From the IMG/VR virus record IMGVR_UViG_3300031951_010869, positions 1-64,000 of that record: DNA of 64,000 nucleotides. The stretch is one strand, 5' to 3'. Under the pieces are notes generated by a model. That model was not told where the DNA came from, did not search any database, and was given only the letters and a program-made list of their open reading frames with translations. The position numbers were made by a program, and so were the translations under genes. Origin of the DNA: a virus. Shown piece after piece: positions 41,162-49,908 of the stretch. The number at the start of each line of letters is the position of its first letter. Positions within the stretch are counted from its first letter, which is position 1.

Positions 41162-41500
41162 ATGGCCGGACGAAAACCAATGGTGTCCAAAGCAGAACTA
41201 TTAGCTCTTGAAGAGTTAAAACTGGAATTTGAAGCACTAACTACATTTACTACAGAGGAAAATCAAATGGCAAAATCAAAAGCAAAAACAAAGACTGAAG
41301 GGTCTGTAAAAAAACTCAGCGACAAGCTGGTCAAAGTTAACGAAAACTTTAGCATCAACATGTATGACAATGGCTACATGATTGAAGTAAGCGGTAGGGA
41401 CGATGAAGACAACTGGAAAACTTCCAAGATCATCGTTGACACTGTAGACGAACTGTTGGTGTTGGTTCGTGAAGCAACTGAAATTGAAAGGGCAGAATAA
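41162..41500 (+). CDS. small unknown phage protein
   Basis: The 112-residue protein has an acidic helical N terminus (about 8-34), a Lys/Thr-rich linker and a beta-rich C-terminal part ('NFSINMYDNGYMIEVSGRD', 'TSKIIVDTVDELLVLV'). An internal ATG at residue 36 with gagg upstream could give a shorter 77-residue form. No family is recognised. A strong ggaggag site precedes the start; the stop overlaps the next gene. Confidence 0.6.
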   Translation: MAGRKPMVSKAELLALEELKLEFEALTTFTTEENQMAKSKAKTKTEGSVKKLSDKLVKVNENFSINMYDNGYMIEVSGRDDEDNWKTSKIIVDTVDELLVLVREATEIERAE

Positions 41501-41673
41501 TGGCTAAGAAAATCACTCCTTATGAACAAGCGCCTTATCAACAAGGCTATGAGCAGGCCAAGGCCGGCGAAAAATGCCTCAACCCCTATTTGAAACTGGA
41601 AGATGCCGAAGCAGATGCTGACGACTTCCAACGTGGATATGACAATGCTATTGAGGCCTTGGATCAAGAGTGA
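41500..41673 (+). CDS. 57-residue unknown protein
   Basis: A small frame overlapping its neighbours (ATG overlaps the previous TAA; its TGA overlaps a GTG start). The product is acidic with Tyr-Gln and Ala/Asp-rich helices ('YQQGYEQAKAGEKC', 'DDFQRGYDNAIEAL'), resembling two similar helices. Function unknown. Confidence 0.55.
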   Translation: MAKKITPYEQAPYQQGYEQAKAGEKCLNPYLKLEDAEADADDFQRGYDNAIEALDQE

Positions 41674-42116
41674 TTAGATATCTGAATCTGCCTAAAATTC
41701 CAGTTGAGATTTTAGACAGCCTCAATTACAATTTTGATCAATACTCGTTTAAGGCCAACTATCTTAACGGTGCTTACAAGTGGTCAGACGATTTTACCCA
41801 ACAGATAGATACATGGTGCAAGCAAAATATTTGTGACACTATGCATTGGGGATTTCAGTTTATGAACAACGATATCATTGCACACAAAGATGTTGGTACT
41901 GAAGTAAAATTAACGTATTTGATTGACGCTGGTGGAAGCAATGTTAGGACCAATTTTTTTGAAGATGATAAAACTACCATAACACACAGTTTTGTTATTC
42001 CAACACATCAATGGCACATATTGCATGCCAGCAGATATCATAGTGTAGAAGGCATAGAATCTGGACATACTAGATTCAGCTTGACTGGAAGAGTTTTTCC
42101 GTTACCAATTGAATGA
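41670..42116 (+). CDS. 2OG-Fe(II) oxygenase-like (double-stranded beta helix) protein
   Basis: It starts with GTG at 41670 and has 148 residues. 'HKDVGTEVKLTYLIDAGG' (about 72-89) holds a His-x-Asp pair, 'HSFVIPTHQWHILHA' and 'HSVEGIESGHTRFSL' (about 127-141) supply a distal His and Arg. This is the metal- and 2-oxoglutarate-binding order of phage 2OG-Fe(II) oxygenases. Substrate unknown; hydroxylation of a protein, sugar or base is possible. Confidence 0.6.
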   Translation: MIRYLNLPKIPVEILDSLNYNFDQYSFKANYLNGAYKWSDDFTQQIDTWCKQNICDTMHWGFQFMNNDIIAHKDVGTEVKLTYLIDAGGSNVRTNFFEDDKTTITHSFVIPTHQWHILHASRYHSVEGIESGHTRFSLTGRVFPLPIE

Positions 42117-42517
42117 AAACTATTATGACTGATTTAGAAATTGCATATCAACAAGATATTGCACCCTGGGACGACCGTGTGACAGAACTGTCAGACTATC
42201 ACGTGGCTGTGTTTCGTGATCGTTATCCTGTCACACCCGGTCATTTGTTGTTTGTGCCACAGTACAATAACGATGCGGTAATCATGGACTGTTTTGAATC
42301 AGCCATGCTGCATGGTCGCAGAATGGTTGTCAATGGCGAATGTGATGCATTTAATATCGGCATCAACATGGGTCGTGAAGCAGGTCAAACTGTGATGTAT
42401 CCACATGTGCATTTGATTCCACGCCGAGCAGGTGACTGTGCTGACCCAGTGGGCGGAGTACGTGGGGTTATTATTGGACAAGCTAACTACAAAACAGGTA
42501 GTTACCAAAAACCATAA
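42113..42517 (+). CDS. HIT-family nucleotide hydrolase
   Basis: The 134-residue protein shows HIT hallmarks: 'PVTPGHLLFVP' near 40, 'NIGINMGREAGQTVMYPHVHLIPRR' (read piecewise around 81-105) with H-V-H-L-I-P as the His-triad strand. It hydrolyses or transfers nucleoside monophosphates, as in Fhit/Hint enzymes. The 'GD..DPVGGVRGVI' tail is common in Fhit-like members. It overlaps the oxygenase-like gene by 4 nt. Confidence 0.85.
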   Translation: MKTIMTDLEIAYQQDIAPWDDRVTELSDYHVAVFRDRYPVTPGHLLFVPQYNNDAVIMDCFESAMLHGRRMVVNGECDAFNIGINMGREAGQTVMYPHVHLIPRRAGDCADPVGGVRGVIIGQANYKTGSYQKP

Positions 42518-42522
42518 TTAAC

Positions 42523-43179
42523 ATGCAAAAAAAAATTATATACAAAAAAAAGTATATTTCATTGAGCGTTGTCAATGATATAAAATCATACTATGAAAAA
42601 ATAAATGATTCATTGTTAGACTCAGCTGGACCTTATCCTAATCCAAAATCTAAACTGGGATGGGCAAGTTGTTGGGATCGTCAGTTGCACTATGAACTGC
42701 CCCGAAGTCCTATTCATAAAATAGTCAACCAGTTAAAAACAGACTTTGGTGAGTTTATCATCCACGATTCCAGTATCCGATATTTGTCAGCACCAATTTT
42801 GCCACATAGCGACATTAGAGGAGTCGATTGGCTCAAAGAAAATAAAAGCAAAGGTTTCAAAGAAGGTCTTACTTTTTTAATTCCTTTGTGGTGGAAAGAC
42901 GGTCATACTCCTGGTACTGCATTTTATAGTTGTCCAGCCAATTTGAATGAACCATTATATACAGATATGCCAAACATCTTGCCAGCGTATTCTGACCAAT
43001 ACACTGAAGAAGCAAGAAATTTCAGTGTAAGAAAAATCATAAAATGGGAGTCACCTGGTGATCTAATTGCGTTTGAAAGTTTCCAATGGCACGGATCGTG
43101 CCAATGGGGCGATGTCACATATGATCGAGAAACTTGGTCTAAAGAGTTTCTTTCAATAGAAACCTGGCGTGAACCTTAA
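42523..43179 (+). CDS. 2OG-oxygenase-like (DSBH) protein, AT-rich
   Basis: The 218-residue protein contains 'LPHSDIRGVDW' (His-x-Asp near 91-95), 'LTFLIPLWWKDG', 'TAFYSC' and 'SPGDLIAFESFQWHGSCQ' (distal His near 191) followed by an Arg, a double-stranded beta-helix pattern like phage proline hydroxylase-type enzymes. The start region is unusually A-rich (runs of 9 and 8 A). Its base composition differs from its neighbours, which may mean recent acquisition. Confidence 0.5.
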   Translation: MQKKIIYKKKYISLSVVNDIKSYYEKINDSLLDSAGPYPNPKSKLGWASCWDRQLHYELPRSPIHKIVNQLKTDFGEFIIHDSSIRYLSAPILPHSDIRGVDWLKENKSKGFKEGLTFLIPLWWKDGHTPGTAFYSCPANLNEPLYTDMPNILPAYSDQYTEEARNFSVRKIIKWESPGDLIAFESFQWHGSCQWGDVTYDRETWSKEFLSIETWREP

Positions 43180-43257
43180 CCTCTGTTGATATTTAATATA
43201 AGTATTTCTCTAAGCGGCCTGTCCGGCATCATCCCGCTATACAAACTCTGCTGCCTA

Positions 43258-43266
43258 TGCTATAAT
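43258..43266 (+). promoter_or_regulatory. extended -10 promoter for queD
   Basis: TGCTATAAT (extended -10) directly precedes an AGGAGG ribosome site and the ATG at 43282. No consensus -35 is visible. The same GCTATAATACA string recurs in the early promoters near 58.3-58.9 kb. Confidence 0.5.
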
Positions 43267-43281
43267 ACATAGGAGGACAAT

Positions 43282-43788
43282 ATGGCAACAAATCAACCAG
43301 TACAATACAAGTACACCAGCACCAAAGAGTATCATGATGCTTTTCCCTGCGCATACCGTCAATGGCGTGCCGACAGCCACTGCAATCTAATTCACGGTTA
43401 CTCATTCTCAATGAAGTTCTACTTTGGCACAGACAACCTGGATGTGCGTAACTGGGCCGCTGACTATGGCGGTCTCAAAGAACTTAAAAAGACATTAGAA
43501 GATCAATTTGATCATACCTTGCTGGTGTCTGCAGATGATCCAGAGCTGGCGACATACAAGCTCTTGCAAGAGAAAAAAATGGCCAAACTCACAATCCTGC
43601 CACGCTTAGGGTGTGAAGGCTTGGCAGACATGCTGTACAAGTATGTGAACGGTGTTTACATTCCGGACCTGTGGGGACCGGGTGAAGCAGAGCGTCTCTG
43701 GTGCTATCGTGTGGAAGTGCGCGAAACACAGAGCAATATGGCTTTTAGAGAAGGCCATCGCGAGTGGATGGAAGATCTATTCGTTTAA
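43282..43788 (+). CDS. queD: QueD, 6-carboxy-tetrahydropterin synthase
   Basis: The 168-residue protein matches phage-type QueD: 'FRQWRADSHC'-like 'YRQWRADSHCNLIHGYSF' with Cys 34 as nucleophile and His 38, 'FDHT' (Asp 77, His 78) and 'VEVRETQ' with Glu 148. The enzyme turns dihydroneopterin triphosphate into 6-carboxy-tetrahydropterin. One usual zinc ligand differs: the cellular HGH is HGY here (Tyr 40). It has an AGGAGG site behind an extended -10 promoter and lies before the YhhQ gene. Confidence 0.85.
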   Translation: MATNQPVQYKYTSTKEYHDAFPCAYRQWRADSHCNLIHGYSFSMKFYFGTDNLDVRNWAADYGGLKELKKTLEDQFDHTLLVSADDPELATYKLLQEKKMAKLTILPRLGCEGLADMLYKYVNGVYIPDLWGPGEAERLWCYRVEVRETQSNMAFREGHREWMEDLFV

Positions 43789-43805
43789 TATAACAAGGAA
43801 AAATC

Positions 43806-44426
43806 ATGTTAGATCGAATCTTAAGTGGCGTTGACCGTGCATTGGCCTACAAGCTCATGCTGGCACATATCATTATCATTGCTATCAGCAACTACATTGT
43901 GCAATTCAAATTCTCAGTGTTTGGTGCACCATTGGCAGCAGCCGCATTCACATTCCCACTAGTGGTTGTGTTGACCGACTTGACTGTGCGAATGTTAGGC
44001 AAACAAACTGGTCGTGCGGTGATTGCATTGGCATTCATCCCTGCTATCATTGTGTCAATGGCAGTGGTCAAACTGGGCGGTGCTCCTGACTCAGTTGCTT
44101 TCCGCATTGGTCTTGGCTCGGGTGTTGCATACTTTGTGAGCAACTTGCTTGATGTGTACGTGTTCCAATACATTCGTGAAAAGTACGCCACTTGGTGGAT
44201 TGCTCCTGCATTGAGTTCAATTGTGAGCACATTCTTTGATACCTATGTGTTCTTCTTTACTGCCTTTGCTGGTGGCGCAAATGAGTTCATGGCTGCTAAC
44301 TGGCACATTGTTGCAACCAACAATTCAATCAGTAAGATCATTGTGAGTCTGTTGGTTATTCTGCCTGCGTATGGTTTCTTGTTGAATCACTTGCAGAAAA
44401 AGCTGGCTGCAGACAATCAAGCATAA
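43806..44426 (+). CDS. yhhQ: YhhQ-family 7-deazaguanine precursor transporter
   Basis: The 206-residue protein has about six membrane helices. 'FTFPLVVVLTDLTVRMLGKQTGR' (read piecewise about 49-71) is the characteristic YhhQ/QPTR motif 'FP...LTDLTVR'. Cellular YhhQ imports preQ0 and preQ1. It would sit in the host inner membrane and supply the DpdA pathway, either as backup to or instead of de novo synthesis. It follows queD by 17 nt (aacaaggaaa site). Confidence 0.88.
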   Translation: MLDRILSGVDRALAYKLMLAHIIIIAISNYIVQFKFSVFGAPLAAAAFTFPLVVVLTDLTVRMLGKQTGRAVIALAFIPAIIVSMAVVKLGGAPDSVAFRIGLGSGVAYFVSNLLDVYVFQYIREKYATWWIAPALSSIVSTFFDTYVFFFTAFAGGANEFMAANWHIVATNNSISKIIVSLLVILPAYGFLLNHLQKKLAADNQA

Positions 44427-44449
44427 TTACATCAAATTGGTAGGAATTT

Positions 44450-45319
44450 ATGGCACAAGAATTTGATATATCTTTACTGTTGGCCACTCGAGGTCGTACA
44501 GAAGCGTTGGGCAAAAGTGTTCGCAGTTTGTTTGAACTGGCTGACAATCCTCATCGTTTGCAAATCATGTTTGGATTTGACAAAGACGATGACAAAGGCA
44601 AAACGTACTTCCAAACTGAATTGCAGCCTTGGTTAGACTCACACGGTTATCACTATACCGCCATGTTGTTTGACCCATTGGGATATATCAGATTGCATAT
44701 CTACAACAACAAGATGGCTGAGAAAGCCCTGGCTCCTTGGTTTGTTATTTGGAATGATGATGCCATCATGCAAACCCAGGGGTGGGACAGTGAGATTTTG
44801 AAATACAATGGCAAGTTTAGATTGCTGGCATTCCATACTCACAACGACCACCCCTACTCAATTTTTCCAATAGTTCCACGCAAATGGTATGAACTGTTGG
44901 GATACATCAGTCCCCATCCCACACAAGATGGGTGGTTGAGTCAACAGGCATACATGCTGGACATTTGGGAAAGAATTCCAGTATGGGTAGAACATGATCG
45001 CCACGACTTGACTGGCAACAACGGCGATGAAACATTTAAAAATCGTGCCATGCTAGAAGGTCGCCCCGATGATCCGTTGGACTTTCACAGCGTTCAGCAA
45101 ATGGACCTGCGACACCGAGACTGTGCAAAATTGGCCACATACATGCGCAGTGAATTAGGTATGGATCTTTCATTCTTTACCAACGTGTTCAACGGCAGTC
45201 AAGATCCCTGGGAAAAACTAGCACAGAATGATGTAAACAGTCAAATGGTTCAATTTGCCAACCCGCATACACATTTTGCAAAAAAAGATACTGATCAAAA
45301 ACAAGTAAATAATGCATGA
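44450..45319 (+). CDS. GT2-like glycosyltransferase
   Basis: The 289-residue protein begins 'DISLLLATRGRTEALGKSVRSLF', a GT-A/GT2-type N terminus. 'WFVIWNDDAIMQTQGWDSEIL' (read around 95-115) holds Asp-Asp in the metal-binding position. It would transfer a sugar in the cytoplasm; target unknown. It overlaps the B12-type radical SAM gene by 4 nt, so the two may act on one product. Confidence 0.7.
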   Translation: MAQEFDISLLLATRGRTEALGKSVRSLFELADNPHRLQIMFGFDKDDDKGKTYFQTELQPWLDSHGYHYTAMLFDPLGYIRLHIYNNKMAEKALAPWFVIWNDDAIMQTQGWDSEILKYNGKFRLLAFHTHNDHPYSIFPIVPRKWYELLGYISPHPTQDGWLSQQAYMLDIWERIPVWVEHDRHDLTGNNGDETFKNRAMLEGRPDDPLDFHSVQQMDLRHRDCAKLATYMRSELGMDLSFFTNVFNGSQDPWEKLAQNDVNSQMVQFANPHTHFAKKDTDQKQVNNA

Positions 45320-47298
45320 AAAGAAAAATTGCCTGGGTACAACCAAACTTCCAACAAGGTCCTAAAGAACTCAATGCCTACTACCTGCCATACTCAGCAG
45401 GTGTGATTTGGAGTTATGCAGTTGCGGAACCCAGCATACGTGATGCATGGCAAGTGACTGAATGGGTGTGGCGCCGGGACAACATAGAGCCAATTGCACA
45501 ACGACTGGCTGAAAATGATGTTGTGACTTTTAGCACTTATGTGTGGAATCACAATTTCAACTATGCATTGGCTCGCAGGCTCAAGGAGATCAATCCTGGC
45601 GTGTTGACCATATTTGGCGGTCCCGAACCTGCAATCACAGACAAAGATCTGTTTCGCAAAGAACCATTCATGGACATTGTGATTTGCTACGAAGGTGAAA
45701 TCACATTTAGAAATCTCATGCTGGCATATGACAGCAAAGACTGGGAGTCAATACCTGGCTTGCTGATCAATCGAGACGGCGAAGCTATAAGCACAGGTGA
45801 TGCCAAGCGCATTGAAACTCTTGAAGATATTCCTAGCCCGTATCTGGCAGGTGTATTTGATGACCTAATGGCTGCAAATCCTGACATCATGTGGCAAGGC
45901 ACACTAGAAACTTCTCGTGGTTGCCCATTTGCTTGTACGTTTTGTGACTGGGGTAGCTTGACATACAACAAGGTCAAGAAGTTTGGTTTAGAACGTGTGT
46001 ACCATGAGTTGGAATGGATGGCTAAGCACAACTTTGATTTCATATCAATTACTGACGCTAACTTTGGCATGTTTGCCGAACGTGACAGTTTGATTGCAGA
46101 CAAGATTATTGAATGTCAAGAAAAGTATGGTTCTCCGAGAACTTTCTCTGTGGCCTGGGCCAAGAATCAAAAGAAAGAAGTTGTGGACATTGTTAAAAAA
46201 TTGCTGGATGCCCGAGGCTTCAATCAAGGTCTAACGCTGAGTGTGCAAAGTCTTGACTTGGATGTATTGGAAAACATTCGTCGCAAAAACATGGAAATGA
46301 ACAAGCTCAACGAAGTATTTGAGCTGTGTGAGCAACGTAACATTCCAACCTACACTGAACTTATCTTGGGCCTACCTGGTGAAAGTCTTGAGTCTTGGAA
46401 GAAAAACTTTTGGACTTTGTTTGAAATGGGCAATCATACTGGTCTCACGGTGTTCCAGGCTCAGTTGTTGGAAAATGCCGAAATGAACCTGTTGCAGAAG
46501 AAGTTGTTTAAGATTACCAATCAAAGTGTAACAGACTATTTTTCTGGATCATACTCCAACGAACACATTGAAGAAGCCATTGACATTATCACTGGCACCA
46601 AAGACATGCCGTTTGATGTCATGATGGAAGCACATATTTTTTCATGGTTTATCAATACCTTCCACATCAATGGCATCAGCACACTGTTGAGTCGATTGGT
46701 GTTCAAGTATCAGGGTGTGCCCTACAGCGAGTTTTATGCAGACCTGTTTGAATACGTGCAAGGTCATGAATGGATCCACCGCGAACAAGAAGAAGTTCGC
46801 GAGTACTATCGCAGTTGGATGACCAATGGCCGAATCAATCATCCCAAGATTGGCATTGAAATTCACGGATGGAACCTCATACACAGAACTGTGTTGAACA
46901 TGCATGTGGAAAAACAAAATCACAATATCTTTGACATGTTAGAAAAGTTCATGAGTCGTTATGATTTACCGCCTGTGTTGTTGGAGAACATCATGCGATT
47001 CCAACGCAGATACCATGTGGCTTACGATGCTATGAACACTTATCCTGAGGTTTTAGAATTAGACTACAACATCTGGGAATATCTCAGCTTTGATCACAAA
47101 CTTGTACATGCGCCAAGAGAATATCAACTGGAGTTTCCAGAAGATAAAACTATGAGCTTTCCACGTTTCTTAGAACTATTTTATTTTGCTAGACGTAGAA
47201 ATTTTGGAAAAGCCACAGTTGAATGCTTGAACGCTGACACGCAGGTAGACGTTGCCAAACGCGGAGATGCTGGCGCCAGGGCAAAACTAGCAGCCTAA
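45316..47298 (+). CDS. B12-binding-domain radical SAM enzyme
   Basis: The 660-residue protein has an N-terminal Rossmann-like domain of the cobalamin-binding type (about 1-140, 'TIFGGPEPA' near 98), then 'ETSRGCPFACTFCDW' with Cys 203, 207 and 210 binding the [4Fe-4S] cluster. The C-terminal 200 residues are helical and Tyr/Trp-rich. Such enzymes methylate or rearrange unactivated carbons in sugars, lipids or nucleobases. It starts in a 4-nt overlap with a glycosyltransferase and is followed by an SGNH-like gene and QueE. Confidence 0.85.
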   Translation: MKRKIAWVQPNFQQGPKELNAYYLPYSAGVIWSYAVAEPSIRDAWQVTEWVWRRDNIEPIAQRLAENDVVTFSTYVWNHNFNYALARRLKEINPGVLTIFGGPEPAITDKDLFRKEPFMDIVICYEGEITFRNLMLAYDSKDWESIPGLLINRDGEAISTGDAKRIETLEDIPSPYLAGVFDDLMAANPDIMWQGTLETSRGCPFACTFCDWGSLTYNKVKKFGLERVYHELEWMAKHNFDFISITDANFGMFAERDSLIADKIIECQEKYGSPRTFSVAWAKNQKKEVVDIVKKLLDARGFNQGLTLSVQSLDLDVLENIRRKNMEMNKLNEVFELCEQRNIPTYTELILGLPGESLESWKKNFWTLFEMGNHTGLTVFQAQLLENAEMNLLQKKLFKITNQSVTDYFSGSYSNEHIEEAIDIITGTKDMPFDVMMEAHIFSWFINTFHINGISTLLSRLVFKYQGVPYSEFYADLFEYVQGHEWIHREQEEVREYYRSWMTNGRINHPKIGIEIHGWNLIHRTVLNMHVEKQNHNIFDMLEKFMSRYDLPPVLLENIMRFQRRYHVAYDAMNTYPEVLELDYNIWEYLSFDHKLVHAPREYQLEFPEDKTMSFPRFLELFYFARRRNFGKATVECLNADTQVDVAKRGDAGARAKLAA

Positions 47299-47300
47299 CA

Positions 47301-48011
47301 ATGCGCCGACTGTTTACGTTTGGTTGTAGTTTTACAAACTATCGCTGGAGCACCTGGGCAGATTGTCTTGCTCCAGAATTTGATCACTTTGAAAATTGGG
47401 GCCAGGCAGGAGGAGGAAATCAATATATTTTCAATTCAGTCATGGAGGCTGATCAAAGGCATTGTTTTGGTGACGGAGATACTGTTGTTGTATGCTGGAC
47501 CAGTTTAGATCGAGAGGATCGATATGTTGACGGTCGATGGCACACACCCGGAAATGCACACTTCGCAACCAATGTGTTTAACAAAGAATACCTTAAAACA
47601 CACATGGATGAAAGAGGATTCCTAATTAGAGATCTGGCATGCATCAAAGCAGTTAAAACTCTACTGGAATCTCGACACAATCTAAAATGGGAATTTTTGA
47701 GTATGGTAGAATTAATGGCCATGCCATTTCCGTCCGACAATGTTAGCAAACACAGAGATGTCATGCGATTGTACGAAAATGTGGTTTTAAGTATCAAACC
47801 AGGGTATGACAAAACTGTATTTAAAAACACTGGATATCCTAATAGAAACGGTGACCCACATCCCAGCCCCGAAGAACATTTGGCCTATTTAGATGCAGTA
47901 TTACCGGGTTGGGTGACAAAACAATCTACTCGTGTTAAAATGCATGATGAAAGTATCAATCTAAATAAGAATCCCCGCAAGTCGGGAATGTCAAAGGTAA
48001 CAAGGTTATAA
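47301..48011 (+). CDS. SGNH-hydrolase-like protein
   Basis: The 236-residue protein starts 'MRRLFTFGCSFT' (block I, Ser about 10), has 'ENWGQAGGGNQYIF' (blocks II/III) near 31-44 and 'DPHPSPEEHLAYL' (Asp-x-His) near 190. It is close in pattern to the proteins at 16250 and 49905. It probably acts on acylated sugars. It lies 2 nt after the radical SAM gene. Confidence 0.62.
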   Translation: MRRLFTFGCSFTNYRWSTWADCLAPEFDHFENWGQAGGGNQYIFNSVMEADQRHCFGDGDTVVVCWTSLDREDRYVDGRWHTPGNAHFATNVFNKEYLKTHMDERGFLIRDLACIKAVKTLLESRHNLKWEFLSMVELMAMPFPSDNVSKHRDVMRLYENVVLSIKPGYDKTVFKNTGYPNRNGDPHPSPEEHLAYLDAVLPGWVTKQSTRVKMHDESINLNKNPRKSGMSKVTRL

Positions 48012-48014
48012 ACA

Positions 48015-48860
48015 ATGAAATTAAAAGTAAGTGAACTATTTTATTCTGCTCAGGGCGAAGGACGCTATATTGGAGTTCCTTCTATCTTCTTACGAACCTT
48101 CGGTTGCAACTTTACGTGTTCGGGATTTGGATGCCAACCCGGTGATAAGAGCACTGAGGCAGATGACGTCGCAAAGAGCGTTCATCTCTACAAGACTTTT
48201 GAAGAGCTCCCGTTGGTTAATACAGGATGCGATTCGTATGCAAGTTGGCATCCTGACTTTAAACATCTAAGTCCCACATACACAGCACAAGAGTTAGTTG
48301 ACAAAATGGCTGCGCTGTTGCCCAATGGCCACTGGCAACAACCAAACGGCAATTCAGTGCATCTTGTGATCACAGGTGGCGAGCCATTGCTAGGTTGGCA
48401 ACGTGCATATCCTGAACTGTTGAATCTGTTGCACGAACGTGGACTGCGACACATTACATTTGAAACCAATGGTACTCAAGAACTCACAAGAGAATTCAAA
48501 CAGTATCTGTCTGAATGGTTTGGCGAGATCACATTCTCAGTAAGTCCTAAACTTAGTGTCAGTGGTGAAAAGTATGAAGATGCTATCAAACCTGACATTA
48601 TTTGGGATTACGAAACTCACGGTGTTACCTATTTGAAGTTTGTTGTTGGTCACATTGATGATTTCAAAGAGCTTGATCTAGTAGTTGACGACTATCGAAC
48701 CCGTGGATTTAGCGGACCAGTTTTTGTGATGCCTGTTGGCGGTGTTGTGAGTGTGTATGATGGCAATAGAATTCACGTTGCCGACGAAGCACTCAAACGA
48801 GGTTATTGGTACAGCCCACGATTGCATGTGGACCTCTGGGGTAATGGATGGGGCAAATAA
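48015..48860 (+). CDS. queE: QueE, 7-carboxy-7-deazaguanine synthase
   Basis: The 281-residue radical SAM enzyme has 'SELFYSAQGEGRYIGVPSIFLR' (read about 6-27), the hallmark of QueE, then Cys 31, Cys 35 and Cys 40 (spacing x3, x4, while the usual radical SAM motif is x3, x2). 'VITGGEPLL' near 117, 'ETNGTQ' near 153 and 'SPKLS' near 176 are family motifs. It makes CDG from 6-carboxy-tetrahydropterin. About 45 residues after the cysteines are an insertion relative to short bacterial QueE. It is the third de novo pathway gene in the window. Confidence 0.9.
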   Translation: MKLKVSELFYSAQGEGRYIGVPSIFLRTFGCNFTCSGFGCQPGDKSTEADDVAKSVHLYKTFEELPLVNTGCDSYASWHPDFKHLSPTYTAQELVDKMAALLPNGHWQQPNGNSVHLVITGGEPLLGWQRAYPELLNLLHERGLRHITFETNGTQELTREFKQYLSEWFGEITFSVSPKLSVSGEKYEDAIKPDIIWDYETHGVTYLKFVVGHIDDFKELDLVVDDYRTRGFSGPVFVMPVGGVVSVYDGNRIHVADEALKRGYWYSPRLHVDLWGNGWGK

Positions 48861-48861
48861 C

Positions 48862-49044
48862 ATGTCAGAAACTCATACAAGAACATGGATCCGAACTCTA
48901 ACTTATCGAATTGCTGCATTGCTGATTACTGCATTGTGGACCGGACTGGGTGATGCAGTTGCAATCCATATTGTGTTAGCATTCTTGCAATACAGTATGG
49001 AACGTATTTGGTTAAAAATTAAATGGGGTAGGATTGATGTTTGA
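48862..49044 (+). CDS. DUF2061-like small membrane protein
   Basis: With the start at 48862 the product has 60 residues. The 'TWIRTLTYRIAALLITALWT' helix and the end 'MERIWLKIKWGRI' match the DUF2061 family of two-helix membrane proteins. It starts right after queE and its end overlaps the next gene by 8 nt. Function of the family is unknown. Confidence 0.7.
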   Translation: MSETHTRTWIRTLTYRIAALLITALWTGLGDAVAIHIVLAFLQYSMERIWLKIKWGRIDV

Positions 49045-49435
49045 TTGGTTTAAAAAATCTCAAAAGAAACCACCACCTGTGGTAGAAAAAGTCACTAAGC
49101 CTAGAGTTGCCGAACCACCAGCTAAAACTGAAAAACAACTTGCTACTGAAAAGGGAGAACCTTACGTGGCTGTGCTCAGTATGGATGTGGATCCTGACAA
49201 TCTGCATCAAGGTGCATTTGAGTTGGATTGGAATGAAATCTTTGTGGCTCGACTGGTAAAGGCTGGCTATATGATGAAACCTACAGACACTGATGGGGAC
49301 ATTGTTGACCGTTGGTTTCAAAATGTATGCCGCCATGTTGTGATGGAAACATGGGAACAAGAACAAGCCATCAAGAACTCCGGCATGTATGTTCAAAAGC
49401 GAGATCTTGGCGATGGCAGGAGCGAGGTATCATGA
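49037..49435 (+). CDS. unknown protein conserved in T4-like aquatic phages
   Basis: With ATG at 49037 the product has 132 residues. A basic, Pro/Lys-rich N terminus (about 1-40) is followed by a folded part, 'YVAVLSMDVDPDN', 'FELDWNEIFVARLVKAGY' and 'DIVDRWFQNVCRHVVMETWEQEQ'. I associate this arrangement with conserved hypotheticals of cyanophage-type myoviruses. No known activity. It overlaps the cytidylyltransferase gene by 4 nt. Confidence 0.65.
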   Translation: MFDWFKKSQKKPPPVVEKVTKPRVAEPPAKTEKQLATEKGEPYVAVLSMDVDPDNLHQGAFELDWNEIFVARLVKAGYMMKPTDTDGDIVDRWFQNVCRHVVMETWEQEQAIKNSGMYVQKRDLGDGRSEVS

Positions 49436-49908
49436 TATTCAATCACATCAAACAACTCAAAGCAGAAGGCAAAAAAATTGGCATCACTTTCTCAACCTTT
49501 GACATGCTCCACGCAGGCCACATTGCCATGCTTTCTGAAGCAAAAAATCACTGTGACTACCTCATCTGTGGGCTCCAAACGGACCCAACTATCGATAGGC
49601 CTGAGACTAAGAATCGTCCGATACAAAGTATTGTGGAGAGACAGATACAGCTGGCTGCATGCCGTTACGTTGATGAAGTTGTTGTGTACCAAACCGAACA
49701 AGATCTACGTGACCTTCTACTAATTCTGCCATTAGATGTTCGAGTACTGGGAGTAGAATACGAACACAAAGACTTTACCGGTCGCGACGAATGCTATGAC
49801 CGCGGGATTGAACTAGTATTCAACGGCCGAGATCACTCATTCTCATCCAGTAGCCTGCGCAAGCGTGTGGTTGCCGCAGAGACCGAAAAAGTACTGCTAC
49901 AAAAATGA
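49432..49908 (+). CDS. glycerol-3-phosphate cytidylyltransferase-like enzyme
   Basis: With ATG at 49432 the protein has 158 residues. 'GITFSTFDMLHAGHIAML' places HAGH at 27-30, and 'SFSSSSLRKRV' near 140 is the ISSTxxR-like second motif. 'VERQIQLAACRYVDEVV' fits TagD/GCT-type enzymes that form CDP-glycerol or ADP-/CDP-sugars. It supplies an activated alcohol or sugar to the neighbouring glycan enzymes. It overlaps an SGNH-like gene by 4 nt. Confidence 0.85.
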   Translation: MIFNHIKQLKAEGKKIGITFSTFDMLHAGHIAMLSEAKNHCDYLICGLQTDPTIDRPETKNRPIQSIVERQIQLAACRYVDEVVVYQTEQDLRDLLLILPLDVRVLGVEYEHKDFTGRDECYDRGIELVFNGRDHSFSSSSLRKRVVAAETEKVLLQK

